A DNA stretch of 64,000 nucleotides, taken from contig NZ_JADIKL010000002.1 in the NCBI RefSeq assembly GCF_044904705.1, positions 434,001-498,000 on the forward strand, read 5' to 3'. The stretch comes from Rhodanobacter_A agri. Lineage in GTDB: Bacteria; Pseudomonadota; Gammaproteobacteria; Xanthomonadales; Rhodanobacteraceae. Of this stretch, positions 35,184 to 43,622 are shown piece after piece (within the stretch, counting starts at the first letter, position 1; each line of letters starts with the position of its first letter). A program made the position numbers and the translations under genes. The notes beneath the pieces are model-generated. The model worked only from the letters and a program-made list of their open reading frames with translations, had not been told where the DNA came from and searched no databases.

Positions 35184-35679
35184 ATGAGCAGCGGCACGCC
35201 AAAGTACGCGCAGGTCGAGATCGAACGTCGCTGGCTGGCCGATCTGTCCGCTGCGGGTCCGCTTGACGGGCTGCCGTGTCACATCATCGAGGACCGCTAC
35301 ATCACCGGCACGCGCTTGCGCCTGCGTCGGATGGAGGGCGCCGCGGGCGGGCTTGTCTTCAAGTTCTGCAAGAAATACGGCGGGGAAGGTTTCTCGGAGG
35401 CCATCACCAACGTGTACCTGACGGAGGCGGAACACCAGGCGCTCGCATGCCTGCCCGGCCAGAATGTACGCAAGCGCCGCTATGCCATGGCTGGCGGCGC
35501 GCTGGATGTGTATGCCGGTCCGCCGTCGCTGGCGATCTTCGAGATCGAATTTGCAACGGAAGCCGAGGCTGCCGACTACCAGCCGCCGGCTTTCGCGCGC
35601 GCCGAGGTGACGGGCGATCCGGCGTATTCGGGCGCCGCGTTGGCGGTGTCGCACGGTGAGAGGGGGGCGGCCGCGGTAA
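35184..35679 (+). CDS. CYTH domain protein, stop codon lost by probable G-run indel
   Basis: From MSSGTPKYAQVEIERRWLAD the protein has the CYTH signature (EIERRWL near residues 12-18) and LRLRRMEGAAGG, LVFKFCKK, FEIEFATEAEA, the acidic/basic residues of a triphosphate tunnel. Small CYTH proteins of ~155-165 residues hydrolyse inorganic triphosphate or similar. The literal frame does not stop there: it runs to 36563, fully antisense to suhB. In the run of six G at 35662-35667, loss of one base would end the protein at TAA 35677-35679, the expected length. End coordinate therefore assumes one extra base in the run, from mutation or sequencing. Confidence 0.7.
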
Positions 35680-35699
35680 CTGCCGTGCCGCCGGCCGGG

Positions 35700-36518
35700 T
35701 CAGGCCTTCAACAGCTCCGGCGTGGCCTGCGCGCCGATCGCATCGGTCATCGCCTTTGCCACGTTGAGGTTGCCGGCGATGATGTTGCCGCTCTCGGGGA
35801 TGCCGTCGCGGCCGGCGAAGTCGCCATAGCGGCCGCCCGCCTCGTGCACCAGCAGCGCGCCGGCGGCCATGTCCCAGGGCTTGAGGCCGATCTCGAAGTA
35901 GCCGTCGTAGCGGCCGGCGGCGGTGTAGGCGAGATCCAGCGCGGCAGAGCCGGAGCGGCGGATGTCCTCGGCCTGGCCGAGCAGGGCGCGGGTCATCGCC
36001 AGCTGGGCGTCCAGGTGGGCGCGCTGGCGGTAGGGGTAGCCGGTGGCAATCATCGCGCCGCCCAGGTTTTCGCGCTTGCTGACGCGGATGCGGGAGGGGC
36101 CGGTGCCCCTGTCCAGATAAGCGCCGTCGCCCTTGCTGGCGGTGAACAGCTCGCCGCGCAGCGGGTCGAACACCACGCCATAGACCGGCACGCCCTTGTC
36201 GAGCATGGCGATGGAGACGGAGAAGTGCGGGATGCCGCGCAGGTAGTTGTGAGTGCCGTCGAGCGGGTCGATCACCCAGGTGAGCGGGCTCTTCTTGCCG
36301 ATCGCGCCGCTTTCCTCGGCGAGGATGGCGTGGTCGGGGTAGGCGCGGCGCAGTTCCTTGACGATCTCGGCCTCAGCCAGCTTGTCGACCTCGGAGGCGA
36401 AGTCCATGCGCTGCTTCTCGACGACGGTGAGGCCGTCGATGCGGTTCATGTAGCGCAGGATCACGTTGCCGGCGGCGCGCGCGGCGCGTACCGCGATGGT
36501 GATGGCGGGTCGGGTCAT
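35700..36518 (-). CDS. suhB: Inositol monophosphatase family protein
   Basis: A 272-residue phosphatase. The metal and substrate motifs are AEESGAIG, WVIDPLDGTHNY and, near the C terminus, WDMAAGALLVHEAGG. This matches SuhB, which hydrolyses inositol-1-phosphate and in E. coli also joins rRNA antitermination complexes with NusA/NusG. It is divergent from trmJ across 112 bp, the conserved gammaproteobacterial suhB-trmJ pairing. Confidence 0.94.
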   Translation of the reverse strand: MTRPAITIAVRAARAAGNVILRYMNRIDGLTVVEKQRMDFASEVDKLAEAEIVKELRRAYPDHAILAEESGAIGKKSPLTWVIDPLDGTHNYLRGIPHFSVSIAMLDKGVPVYGVVFDPLRGELFTASKGDGAYLDRGTGPSRIRVSKRENLGGAMIATGYPYRQRAHLDAQLAMTRALLGQAEDIRRSGSAALDLAYTAAGRYDGYFEIGLKPWDMAAGALLVHEAGGRYGDFAGRDGIPESGNIIAGNLNVAKAMTDAIGAQATPELLKA

Positions 36519-36630
36519 GGCTTCGGCTTGGCAAAAGAGCGGGGTTGCGGCCGGCGATTCTAGCAGAGGCGGGCCGCGTGCTGCGGGTGTTGCCGTATCC
36601 TAGGCGGTCTGCCCGCATCAGGCCGCGCCC

Positions 36631-37440
36631 ATGAATCCGCTCGAACTCGCCCCGCTTTTCCGCTTCGTGCTGGTGCGTACCTCGCATCCCGGCAACATCG
36701 GCAGCGCGGCGCGGGCGATGCGTACGATGGGCTTCTCGCGGATGGAACTGGTGGCGCCGCACCAGTTCCCCGACCGCGAGGCCAACGCGCTGGCGGCGGG
36801 TGCGGACGATGTGCTGGAAGCCGCGGGCGTGCATGCGGAACTGGTGGACGGCCTCGCCGGCTGCAGTTTCGCGCTGGGCTTGTCGGCGCGCCGGCGCGGG
36901 GTGAACCTGCCGGAACTGACCCCGCGCGAGGGCGTGGCGCAGGCGCTGGCCGCCGCCGCGCGCGGCGGGCAGGTAGCGCTGGTGTTCGGCAACGAGCGCA
37001 CCGGACTGGAGAACGAGGAACTGGCGCGCTGCCATGCGATGGTGCGCATCCCCAGCGTGGACGACTTCAGCTCGCTGAATCTCGCGCAGGCGGTGCAGGT
37101 GGTGGCTTACGAATTGCGCCTGGCCCTGCTCGGCGACGAACTGCCCGCGCCGCCGCCGGAACATGACGAACCGCCGGCCGACGCGTCGCAGATGGAGCGT
37201 TTCTACACGCACCTCGGGCAGACCCTGGACGACATCGAATTCCACAAGGGGCGCGAGCCGACCACGATCATGTTGCGGCTGCGCAAGCTGTTCCAGCGCG
37301 CCCAGCCGGACCAGCGCGAGTTGCGCGTCCTGCACGGCATCCTTGCCGACGCGCAGCGGATGGCGATGCTGGCGCGATCCGCGCCAGCATCGCCGCGATC
37401 CACGGAGGGATCGCACGTCAATCAGGCTGAGCCTGATTGA
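36631..37440 (+). CDS. trmJ: tRNA (cytidine/uridine-2'-O-)-methyltransferase TrmJ
   Basis: A 269-residue SPOUT methyltransferase. The N-terminal FRFVLVRTSHPGNIGSAARA contains the catalytic Arg and Asn; ALVFGNERTGL and IPSVDDFSSLNLAQAV form the trefoil knot that binds S-adenosylmethionine. It modifies position 32 of certain tRNAs. The last ~25 residues (after residue 243) are encoded by perfect hairpin DNA and are probably not constrained as protein; the stop codon itself sits within the third hairpin. Confidence 0.94.
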   Translation: MNPLELAPLFRFVLVRTSHPGNIGSAARAMRTMGFSRMELVAPHQFPDREANALAAGADDVLEAAGVHAELVDGLAGCSFALGLSARRRGVNLPELTPREGVAQALAAAARGGQVALVFGNERTGLENEELARCHAMVRIPSVDDFSSLNLAQAVQVVAYELRLALLGDELPAPPPEHDEPPADASQMERFYTHLGQTLDDIEFHKGREPTTIMLRLRKLFQRAQPDQRELRVLHGILADAQRMAMLARSAPASPRSTEGSHVNQAEPD

Positions 37441-37505
37441 CGGAGCTCGATCCGGCCCAGGCCGGATCGGGCGAGTCAGGAAAGGGCGGGAAGCCCTTTC
37501 CTGAC
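37362..37505. repeat. Run of five different perfect hairpins at the trmJ 3' end
   Basis: Consecutive dyads, each perfect: 37362-37394 (14-bp arms GGCGATGCTGGCGC, 5-nt loop); 37395-37414 (7-bp GCGATCC, 6-nt loop); 37416-37442 (12-bp CGTCAATCAGGC, loop TGA); 37448-37469 (9-bp CGATCCGGC, 4-nt loop); 37475-37505 (13-bp GTCAGGAAAGGGC, 5-nt loop). Spacers are 0, 1, 5 and 5 nt. A minor GCGC-TTTT-GCGC follows at 37514-37525. Sequences differ from one another. One may terminate transcription between convergent trmJ and the CorC-like gene, but five in a row is more than a terminator needs. Confidence 0.9.
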
Positions 37506-37543
37506 ATCAAACCGCGCTTTTGCGCTGGCCTTGCGCACCGCCG

Positions 37544-38869
37544 CTACCCTTCCGCCTCGTCCCCGCTTTCCTGTTTCGGCCCGCGGGTGACCAGCAGCTT
37601 GTCGATGCGCGCGCCGTCCAGGTCGACCACCTCGAAGCGGATGCCTTGCCAGGCGAACACCTCGCCGGTCTGCGGGATGTGGCCCAGTGCGGCCATCACC
37701 ATGCCGGCCGCGGTGCGGAAGTCGTGCTCGTCCTCGCCGGGCAGGCGGTCGAGCTGCAACAGCTCGCGCAGGTCGTCGTTGGCCAGGCTGCCGTCGACCA
37801 GCCAGCTGCCGTCGGCGCGCTGCACGATGGGGGCGTCCGCGGCGTCGTCGCCGTGACCGAGCTGGCTGACGCCGACCACGGCGGCGAGCAAGTCGTTCAC
37901 GGTGACCACGCCTTCGATGTCGCCGTATTCGTCCACCACCAGGGCCAGCGGAGTTTCCGCGTCGCGGAATTCCTCCAGCAGGTCCAGTGCGCGCGCGGTA
38001 GCAGGTACGTACAGCGGCTTGGCGAGGTGATCGAACAATTGCGGACGGCCCTGGGCGAAGGCCTGCAGCAGGCGCTTCACCTCGACCACGCCGACCACCT
38101 CGCTCTCGTCGCCGCGGTACACCGGGTAGCGCGAGTACGGCGTCTGCCGCAGCACTTCCACGTTCTCCTCGCGCGGTGCGGCCATGTCCAGCCAGGCGAT
38201 GCGCACGCGCGGCGTCATCACACTGTCCACGGTGCGGTCGCCGAGACGCAGCACGCGGTTGACCATGTTGTGTTCGTCCGCGTCCAGCACGCCTTGTTCG
38301 GCGCTTTCGGCCACCAGCAGGCGGATCTCTTCCTCGGTGGCGGCGGCGTGGCCTCGGCTGCGCACGCCGAGCAGCCGCAGCAGCAGGCTGCTGGCGGCGT
38401 TGAGCAACCACACGAACGGCGCGGTGGCGCGCGACAGCACCAGCATCGGGATCGCCACGATGGACGAGACCTTTTCAGGCGCCGACAACGCAAGGCGCTT
38501 GGGTACCAGCTCGCCCACCACGATCTGGATGAAGGAGATCAGCACGAAGCCCAGCACCACGCCGAGCACCCGCGCGTAAGGCTCCAGCCAGGCGGCCCGG
38601 CCGCCGTGCAGCAGCTCGGCGATGTGCGCGCCCAGCGCGTCGCCAGCGACGGCACCGGTGACCAGCATCAACAAGGTGATGCCGACCTGGATGGTGGAGA
38701 GGAAGTATTCCGGCTTTTCGGCATGCCGCAGTGCCAGGGCGGCGCGCCGGCTGCTGCGCGCCATCTGCTTGAGGCGGCTCTTGCGCGAGGCGACCAGGGC
38801 CATCTCGGACAGCGCGAAGAAGCCGTTGCAGAGGGCGAGCACGAGGACGAGCGCGATTTCGGTCAGCAT
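37544..38869 (-). CDS. Hemolysin/CorC family (CNNM-CBS) membrane protein
   Basis: A 441-residue protein starting MLTEIALVLVLALCNGFFAL. Domain order: DUF21/CNNM membrane domain with about four helices (1-190), paired CBS domains (about 200-330, including VMTPRVRIAWLD and VVDEYGDIEGVVT) and a C-terminal CorC/HlyC domain. Despite the hemolysin label, relatives are thought to handle Mg2+/Co2+ efflux or to control such transport. Upstream in-frame sequence is low-complexity and is excluded. Confidence 0.92.
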   Translation of the reverse strand: MLTEIALVLVLALCNGFFALSEMALVASRKSRLKQMARSSRRAALALRHAEKPEYFLSTIQVGITLLMLVTGAVAGDALGAHIAELLHGGRAAWLEPYARVLGVVLGFVLISFIQIVVGELVPKRLALSAPEKVSSIVAIPMLVLSRATAPFVWLLNAASSLLLRLLGVRSRGHAAATEEEIRLLVAESAEQGVLDADEHNMVNRVLRLGDRTVDSVMTPRVRIAWLDMAAPREENVEVLRQTPYSRYPVYRGDESEVVGVVEVKRLLQAFAQGRPQLFDHLAKPLYVPATARALDLLEEFRDAETPLALVVDEYGDIEGVVTVNDLLAAVVGVSQLGHGDDAADAPIVQRADGSWLVDGSLANDDLRELLQLDRLPGEDEHDFRTAAGMVMAALGHIPQTGEVFAWQGIRFEVVDLDGARIDKLLVTRGPKQESGDEAEG

Positions 38870-39107
38870 CGCGGAGAGTGCGGGGAAGGACGCATGACCG
38901 GAGTGTAGCGGCAGCGCCGCATCGTGCTCCACGCCGGCGCTCCGGGCCGGCGCCGCCCCCGCGCAAGTGCCTGATCGCGCTGGCGGAGGCTGGCGCCTCC
39001 GGCGGGCGTTCGGGGCGTCGGGCGGGCGGCGGCGGCCATCTTTGTGCTGCGATGCGACGTAACTGTCCTGTAACATCGCGCCCATTCGACTCTCAGGCGT
39101 GGCCCGC

Positions 39108-39737
39108 ATGTTTTCACTGCAGACGATCTTCGGCAAAGGCGACAAGTTCTACGGCCTGCTGGAGCAGAGCGCCGAGGCGGCGCACGAGAGCGCGAAGGCG
39201 CTGCACACGCTGGTCACCCAGGCCGACCACGCACCGGTGATGGCCGCGTTCGCCGCCACCCGGGCGCGCGAGAAGTCGCTGGCCGCGCAGATCAGCGAGG
39301 AGCTGGTGAACACCTTCGTCACCGCGCTGGACCGCGAGGACATCGAGGCGCTGAACTCGGCGCTGTACAAGATCCCGAAGTCGGTGGAGAAGTTCGCCGA
39401 GCGCTACGACATCGTGGCCGCGCGCCTCGACGGCGTGGACTTCGGCCAGCGTGCATTGGTGCTGGAGCGCTCCACCACGGTGGTAGCCGAGATGATCGGC
39501 GAGCTGCGCCGCGGCCTGCGCATCGACCCGGTGAAGAAGCTGCAGGACCGCTTGCAGACGCTGGAGTCGGAGGGCGACCGCATGCTGCTGGCGCCGTATC
39601 GCACGCTCTATGTCGAGGGCAACGACGCGATGAAGGCGATGTTGGCGAAGGACTTGTTCGAGCTGATCGAGAAGGCCATCGACAAATGCCGCGACGTCGG
39701 CAACATCGTCTATTCGATCGTGCTGAAGAACTCCTGA
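39108..39737 (+). CDS. DUF47 family phosphate transport regulator (PhoU-like)
   Basis: A 209-residue helical protein, start at MFSLQTIFGKGDKFYGLLEQ; a GTG three codons earlier (39099) is an alternative. It belongs to the DUF47/TIGR00153 family, PhoU-like helical bundles that accompany Pit transporters. It is ten bases upstream of the transporter gene, so both are one operon. The partner probably modulates transport; direct evidence for this exists only in other bacteria. Confidence 0.93.
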   Translation: MFSLQTIFGKGDKFYGLLEQSAEAAHESAKALHTLVTQADHAPVMAAFAATRAREKSLAAQISEELVNTFVTALDREDIEALNSALYKIPKSVEKFAERYDIVAARLDGVDFGQRALVLERSTTVVAEMIGELRRGLRIDPVKKLQDRLQTLESEGDRMLLAPYRTLYVEGNDAMKAMLAKDLFELIEKAIDKCRDVGNIVYSIVLKNS

Positions 39738-39747
39738 GGCGGCACGC

Positions 39748-40872
39748 ATGAGCCTCGGACTCGTGGTGGTGGTGGTGCTGATCGCACTCGCCTTCACCTA
39801 TATCAACGGCTTCCACGACACTGCCAATTCCATCGCCACGGTGGTGGCGACCAAGGTGCTGACGCCGGGCCAGGCGGTGCTGCTGGCGGCGGTGACCAAC
39901 CTGATCGGCGCGCTGTGGGGCACCGCGGTGGCGGCGACCATCGCCGCCGGCATCGTCAACACCGGTGTGGTCGAGGCCGGGCCGCAGCTGCTGATCTGTG
40001 CGCTGCTGGCGGCGATTGTGTGGAACCTCATCACCTGGTGGGTGGGTCTGCCGTCCAGCTCCAGCCACGCCCTGGTGGGCGCGCTGGTGGGTGCGGCGAT
40101 AGCCGAGGCGGGCGGACACTTCAATGCGGTGGTCTGGGCGCAGGGTGGCGCGCACTGGTGGCTGGGCAAGGGCGTGCTCCCCAAGGTGGTGGTGCCGATG
40201 GTGGCTTCGCCCATTGCGGGCCTGGTGATCGGTTTCCTGCTGATGGGCGGGCTGTATGCGCTGCTGGCGTGGTTTTCGCGCCGCCAGAACTGGTTGCGCC
40301 TGCTCGGCCGCACGCCGTTCGTCAACAGCTTCTTCGGCAAGGCGCAAATCGTTTCGGCCAGCGCGATGGGTCTGGCGCACGGCATGAACGATGCGCAGAA
40401 GAGCATGGGCATCATCGCGCTGGCGCTGGCCAGCGCCACCGCGGCGGGGCAGTTCGACCAGCTGCCGACGTGGCTGCATTTCCTGCGCATCAGCGGCTCC
40501 GCCCACGGCGGTTTCGTGGTGCCGGCGTGGGTGGCGGTGGTGTGCGCGCTGACCATGGCCGGCGGCACCGCCGGCGGCGGTTGGCGCATCATCAAGACGC
40601 TGGGCCACAAGATGGTGAAGCTGCACCCGATCAACGGCTTCGCCGCCGAGGGCAGCTCGGCCATCGTGATCCTGGCCGCTTCGGCGTTCGGCTTGCCGGT
40701 ATCCACCACCCACGTGGTGTCCTCGGCGATCATGGGTGTGGGCTCGGCCAAGCGCTCGAACGCCATCCGCTGGTCGGTGGTGGAGCGCATGGTGTGGGCA
40801 TGGATCCTCACCCTGCCGGTCACCGCATTGGTCGCGTGGGGCTTCGTCGCGATCGCCCACTTGCTGGGCTGA
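39748..40872 (+). CDS. PiT family inorganic phosphate transporter
   Basis: A 374-residue membrane protein with about ten helices. Duplicated PiT signatures are visible: YINGFHDTANSIATVVATKV near the N terminus and AHGMNDAQKSMGIIALAL in the second half. These low-affinity carriers import phosphate, often as a metal-phosphate complex. It is cotranscribed with the DUF47 gene and stops seven bases before a convergent gene, with a small hairpin in between. Confidence 0.95.
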   Translation: MSLGLVVVVVLIALAFTYINGFHDTANSIATVVATKVLTPGQAVLLAAVTNLIGALWGTAVAATIAAGIVNTGVVEAGPQLLICALLAAIVWNLITWWVGLPSSSSHALVGALVGAAIAEAGGHFNAVVWAQGGAHWWLGKGVLPKVVVPMVASPIAGLVIGFLLMGGLYALLAWFSRRQNWLRLLGRTPFVNSFFGKAQIVSASAMGLAHGMNDAQKSMGIIALALASATAAGQFDQLPTWLHFLRISGSAHGGFVVPAWVAVVCALTMAGGTAGGGWRIIKTLGHKMVKLHPINGFAAEGSSAIVILAASAFGLPVSTTHVVSSAIMGVGSAKRSNAIRWSVVERMVWAWILTLPVTALVAWGFVAIAHLLG

Positions 40873-40883
40873 GCTTCGCTCAG
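40869..40883. terminator. Small hairpin in a convergent 7-bp gap
   Basis: CTGAGC-TTC-GCTCAG spans the 7-bp gap between the PiT transporter and the convergent hypothetical gene, including both stop codons. It could serve both directions but lacks a T tract. Confidence 0.4.
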
Positions 40884-41284
40884 AACGCGTCGCTGCTGCT
40901 GGCGACCAGCTGTTCGAGCTGGTCGCCGAGATGGCCCAGCTCGATGATCACGCGATGCAGTTCGCTCTCGTCGAGCAGCTCGTAGGGGCGGTTCTCGCAC
41001 AGGTGCAGGTAGGGCGCGCCATCCAGGTCGGCCACGGCGAGGAAGCCGCAGCGCTGCGCCCAGTTGAAGCGCAGGCAGCGCTGCGGATCGGTGCCCGCGA
41101 GCGGGCCGATCGGGGTGGAGATGCGCAGATAGCGACGGCCGGACTCCGTCTCCAGCTCGGCCAGGTAGATGCCCTGGTGGCGGCCATGCGGCAGGTTCAG
41201 GTCGAAGCTGATCAGGTAGGGATCGTTCTGGCGCAGCCCGTGCAGGCTGCCGACATGGGAACGCACGGCTTCGAAGTGGTGCAT
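40880..41284 (-). CDS. Conserved hypothetical protein, CesT/YbjN-like size
   Basis: A 134-residue soluble protein, beginning MHHFEAVRSHVGSLHGLRQN. No signal peptide or membrane helix. The alternating strands (PYLISFDLNLPHGRHQGIYL, RRYLRISTPIGPL) followed by an acidic helical C terminus are reminiscent of the chaperone-like CesT/YbjN fold, but similarity is too weak to name a function. It is convergent with the phosphate transporter and divergent from the alkyltransferase-like gene. Confidence 0.75.
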   Translation of the reverse strand: MHHFEAVRSHVGSLHGLRQNDPYLISFDLNLPHGRHQGIYLAELETESGRRYLRISTPIGPLAGTDPQRCLRFNWAQRCGFLAVADLDGAPYLHLCENRPYELLDESELHRVIIELGHLGDQLEQLVASSSDAF

Positions 41285-41364
41285 GGGACGCCCCCGTGAC
41301 TGGCCGATGGCCCTGCTACTCTGCCACGTCCGTCTTCGGCCTTGGTCAATACCTCGTTATCGCC

Positions 41365-41697
41365 ATGCAAAACAGCCACGACCGCGTCTACGCCGCCATC
41401 GCCGCGATCCCGCCCGGCCGCGTGGCCAGCTACGGCGCCATCGCCGCTCGCGCCGGTCTGCCGGGGCGGGCGCGGCTGGTTGGCAGGCTGCTGGGCGAGG
41501 TGCCTGACGGCATGGAACTGCCCTGGTTCCGCGTGCTGCGCGCCTCGGGCGAGATCGCCTTGCCGAAAGGCAGCCGCGGCTTCCGCGAGCAGGTGCGGCG
41601 GTTGCGCGCCGAGGGGGTGGAGGTGAAGAACGGGCGCGTGGCGTTGTCGGCGTTCGGGTTGGATGCGAATCTGGATCGGGCGTTGTGGGGGATGTAG
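41365..41697 (+). CDS. MGMT family alkyltransferase-like protein (ATL)
   Basis: A 110-residue protein made only of the DNA-binding domain of O6-alkylguanine-DNA alkyltransferases, starting MQNSHDRVYAAIAAIPPGRV. The active-site PCHR of MGMT is replaced by P53-W54-F55-R56, so the acceptor cysteine is Trp, as in E. coli YbaZ and fission yeast Atl1. Such proteins flip and flag O6-alkylguanine for nucleotide excision repair. The Arg finger and RVLRASGEIA region are kept. Confidence 0.9.
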   Translation: MQNSHDRVYAAIAAIPPGRVASYGAIAARAGLPGRARLVGRLLGEVPDGMELPWFRVLRASGEIALPKGSRGFREQVRRLRAEGVEVKNGRVALSAFGLDANLDRALWGM

Positions 41698-41736
41698 GGC
41701 GAGTTTGTACTCGCGGCCACGTGGCCTTTGATGCAA

Positions 41737-42345
41737 GTTTCAAAGCGGTTTCGTGCACCTGACGGCGCCCGAGCTACTTTCTCTTTGCGTGTCCAAAGAG
41801 AAAGTAGCCAAAGAGAAACGACACCCCGATGGCGCGCCCTCCGGGCCTCCTGCCCTACGGGTACGCGGGCGGGCTACGGGGTTTTTCGACAGCACATCCT
41901 GTGCTGGCGAAAAACTGGCCGGCATCCTTGCCGGCCATCCTGCGGACTTTCCTTCGCCCACCCGCCGCGCCATAGGGGCCCCGGGTAAAGCGGCGCGCTC
42001 CCGGCGCGCGGAAGCAACAGCAAGAGCCGCGAGCTTGCAGAGCGCCGCCCTTGCTTTTGCTGTTGCTTCTGGCGCGCACGATGCGCGCCTGCTTTTTCCG
42101 GGGCCCCTGGGCGGCGGTGAGGCGGGGACGACCAGGCCGCGCAGCGGGCGAGTCCATGGACGGACTCGCCTTTTCGCGCGGGCAGGAGCCCGCTCGAAAA
42201 GCCCGGCCCCGCCTCACGCACTTGCCGGGCAGGATGCCCGGCAAGCGCCAACCGGGGTGTCGTTTCCTCTTGGTTACTTCTCCTTTGGACAAGCAAAGGA
42301 GAAGTAACTCGGGCGCCCAAAGGGCGCACGAAACCGCTTTGTTAT
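41737..42345. repeat. Mosaic palindromic intergenic element, copy 1
   Basis: Fills most of the 671-bp gap before phaZ. Its ends are imperfect inverted copies of each other: each has AAAGCGGTTTCGTGC, then a 14-bp hairpin, then GAAACGACACCCC (complement at the right end). The hairpins, CTACTTTCTCTTTG/CAAAGAGAAAGTAG (41774-41807) and TTACTTCTCCTTTG/CAAAGGAGAAGTAA (42274-42307), differ by paired changes that keep the stem. Inside are further dyads such as GGCGAGTCCAT/ATGGACTCGCC-like arms and CTTGCCGGGC/GCCCGGCAAG. Open frames on both strands are byproducts of the GC-rich palindromes; no gene is assigned. Confidence 0.85.
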
Positions 42346-42368
42346 TTGCGACAGCGCCGAAGCGCCAT

Positions 42369-43622
42369 TCACTTCTCCGCGCGATCAAACCGCCGAATGA
42401 ATTCCCGCACCTGCGGATAGACGATCTCGCGCCAGCGGCGGCCGCTGAAGATGCCGTAGTGGCCGGCGCCGTCGATCACCCGGTGCGCACGGCGCTTGGC
42501 CGGGATGCTGCTGCACAAGTCGTGCGCGGCCTGGGTCTGGCCGAGGCCGGAGATGTCGTCCAGCTCGCCCTCCACGGTGAGCAGGGCGCTGCGCGTGATC
42601 GCGGCGGGATTCACCCGCTCGCCGCGCACGTCCCACAGCCCGCGCGGCAGCAGGAACTGCTGGAATACCGCGGCGATGGTGTCGAGGTAGAACTCCGCCG
42701 GCAGGTCCAGCACGGCGTTGTATTCGTCGTAGAACTTGCGGTGCGACTCGGCGTCGTCCAGGTCGCCGCGCAGCAGGTTTTCGTAGAAATCCCAGTGCGA
42801 TTGCAGGTGGCGGCCGGGGTTCATCGCGATGAAGCCGGCGTGCTGCAGGAAGCCCGGGTACACCTCGCGGCCGCGGCCGGGGTAGTTCGGCGGCACGGTG
42901 TGGATCACATTGCCCTTGAACCACGACAGCGGCTGGGTGGTGGCGAGATTGTTGACGCTGGTGGGGCTGCGCCGCGGGTCGATCGGCCCGCCCATCATGG
43001 TGAGGCTGAGCGGCGTGGTTTCGCCGCGCGCGGCCATCAGCGACACCGCCGCCAGCACCGGCACGGTGGGCTGGCACACCGAGATCACGTGCAACGACTC
43101 GGCGCCGATGTGGCGGATGAAGCGCTCGATTAGCGCCACGTAGTCGTCCAGCCCGAACGGGCCGGCCTCGGCCGGCACCATGCGCGCGTCTACCCAGTCG
43201 GTGACGTAGACCTTGTGTTCGCGCAGCAGGGTGCGCACGGTGTCGCGCAGCAGCGTGGCGTGGTGGCCGGACAGCGGCGCTACCACCAGCACCACCGGGT
43301 CGGTCTTCATCGTCTCGATGGTGGCCGGATCGTCGCTGAAACGCTTGAAGCGCTTCAGCTGGCAGAACGGCGTATCCAGCGCCACGCGCTCGATCACCGC
43401 GATCTCGTGGCCGTGCGCCTCGACCTGGTGGATGCCGAAGGTGGGCTTCTCGTAATCCTTGCCGAGACGGTGGATCAGCTCGTAGCCGGCGGCCAGCCGC
43501 TGCGTGCCGGGCCAGGTGGCGAACGGGTTGTTCGCATCGTTGAGCATCTGCGCGCTGGCGTCGGCGAAATGGCTGAGCGGGCCGAGGAAGGCGCGTTGCC
43601 ACTCGTGGATCTGATAGAGCAT
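42369..43622 (-). CDS. phaZ: Intracellular poly(3-hydroxybutyrate) depolymerase
   Basis: A 417-residue alpha/beta-hydrolase of the PhaZ intracellular depolymerase family. The nucleophile is a cysteine, C183 in VISVCQPTVPVL, in place of the usual Ser; this matches the Cys-type PhaZ of Ralstonia. The His near the C terminus is in DGAGHYGIFSGRRWR. No signal peptide. It degrades native PHB granules in the cytoplasm. No PHA synthase gene is nearby, so polymer synthesis must be encoded elsewhere, if present. Confidence 0.92.
   Translation of the reverse strand: MLYQIHEWQRAFLGPLSHFADASAQMLNDANNPFATWPGTQRLAAGYELIHRLGKDYEKPTFGIHQVEAHGHEIAVIERVALDTPFCQLKRFKRFSDDPATIETMKTDPVVLVVAPLSGHHATLLRDTVRTLLREHKVYVTDWVDARMVPAEAGPFGLDDYVALIERFIRHIGAESLHVISVCQPTVPVLAAVSLMAARGETTPLSLTMMGGPIDPRRSPTSVNNLATTQPLSWFKGNVIHTVPPNYPGRGREVYPGFLQHAGFIAMNPGRHLQSHWDFYENLLRGDLDDAESHRKFYDEYNAVLDLPAEFYLDTIAAVFQQFLLPRGLWDVRGERVNPAAITRSALLTVEGELDDISGLGQTQAAHDLCSSIPAKRRAHRVIDGAGHYGIFSGRRWREIVYPQVREFIRRFDRAEK

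Noticed and set aside
35680..36563. Long C-terminal half of the CYTH frame as a real domain
   Set aside because: It is Val/Ala/Gly/His-rich, fully antisense to suhB, and the CYTH fold is already complete before it.
41753..42307. Open frames on both strands across the mosaic repeat, reading like a Ser/Arg/Gly-rich protein
   Set aside because: The frames come from GC-rich palindromes, occur on both strands, lack a ribosome site and recur in the second repeat copy with different lengths.
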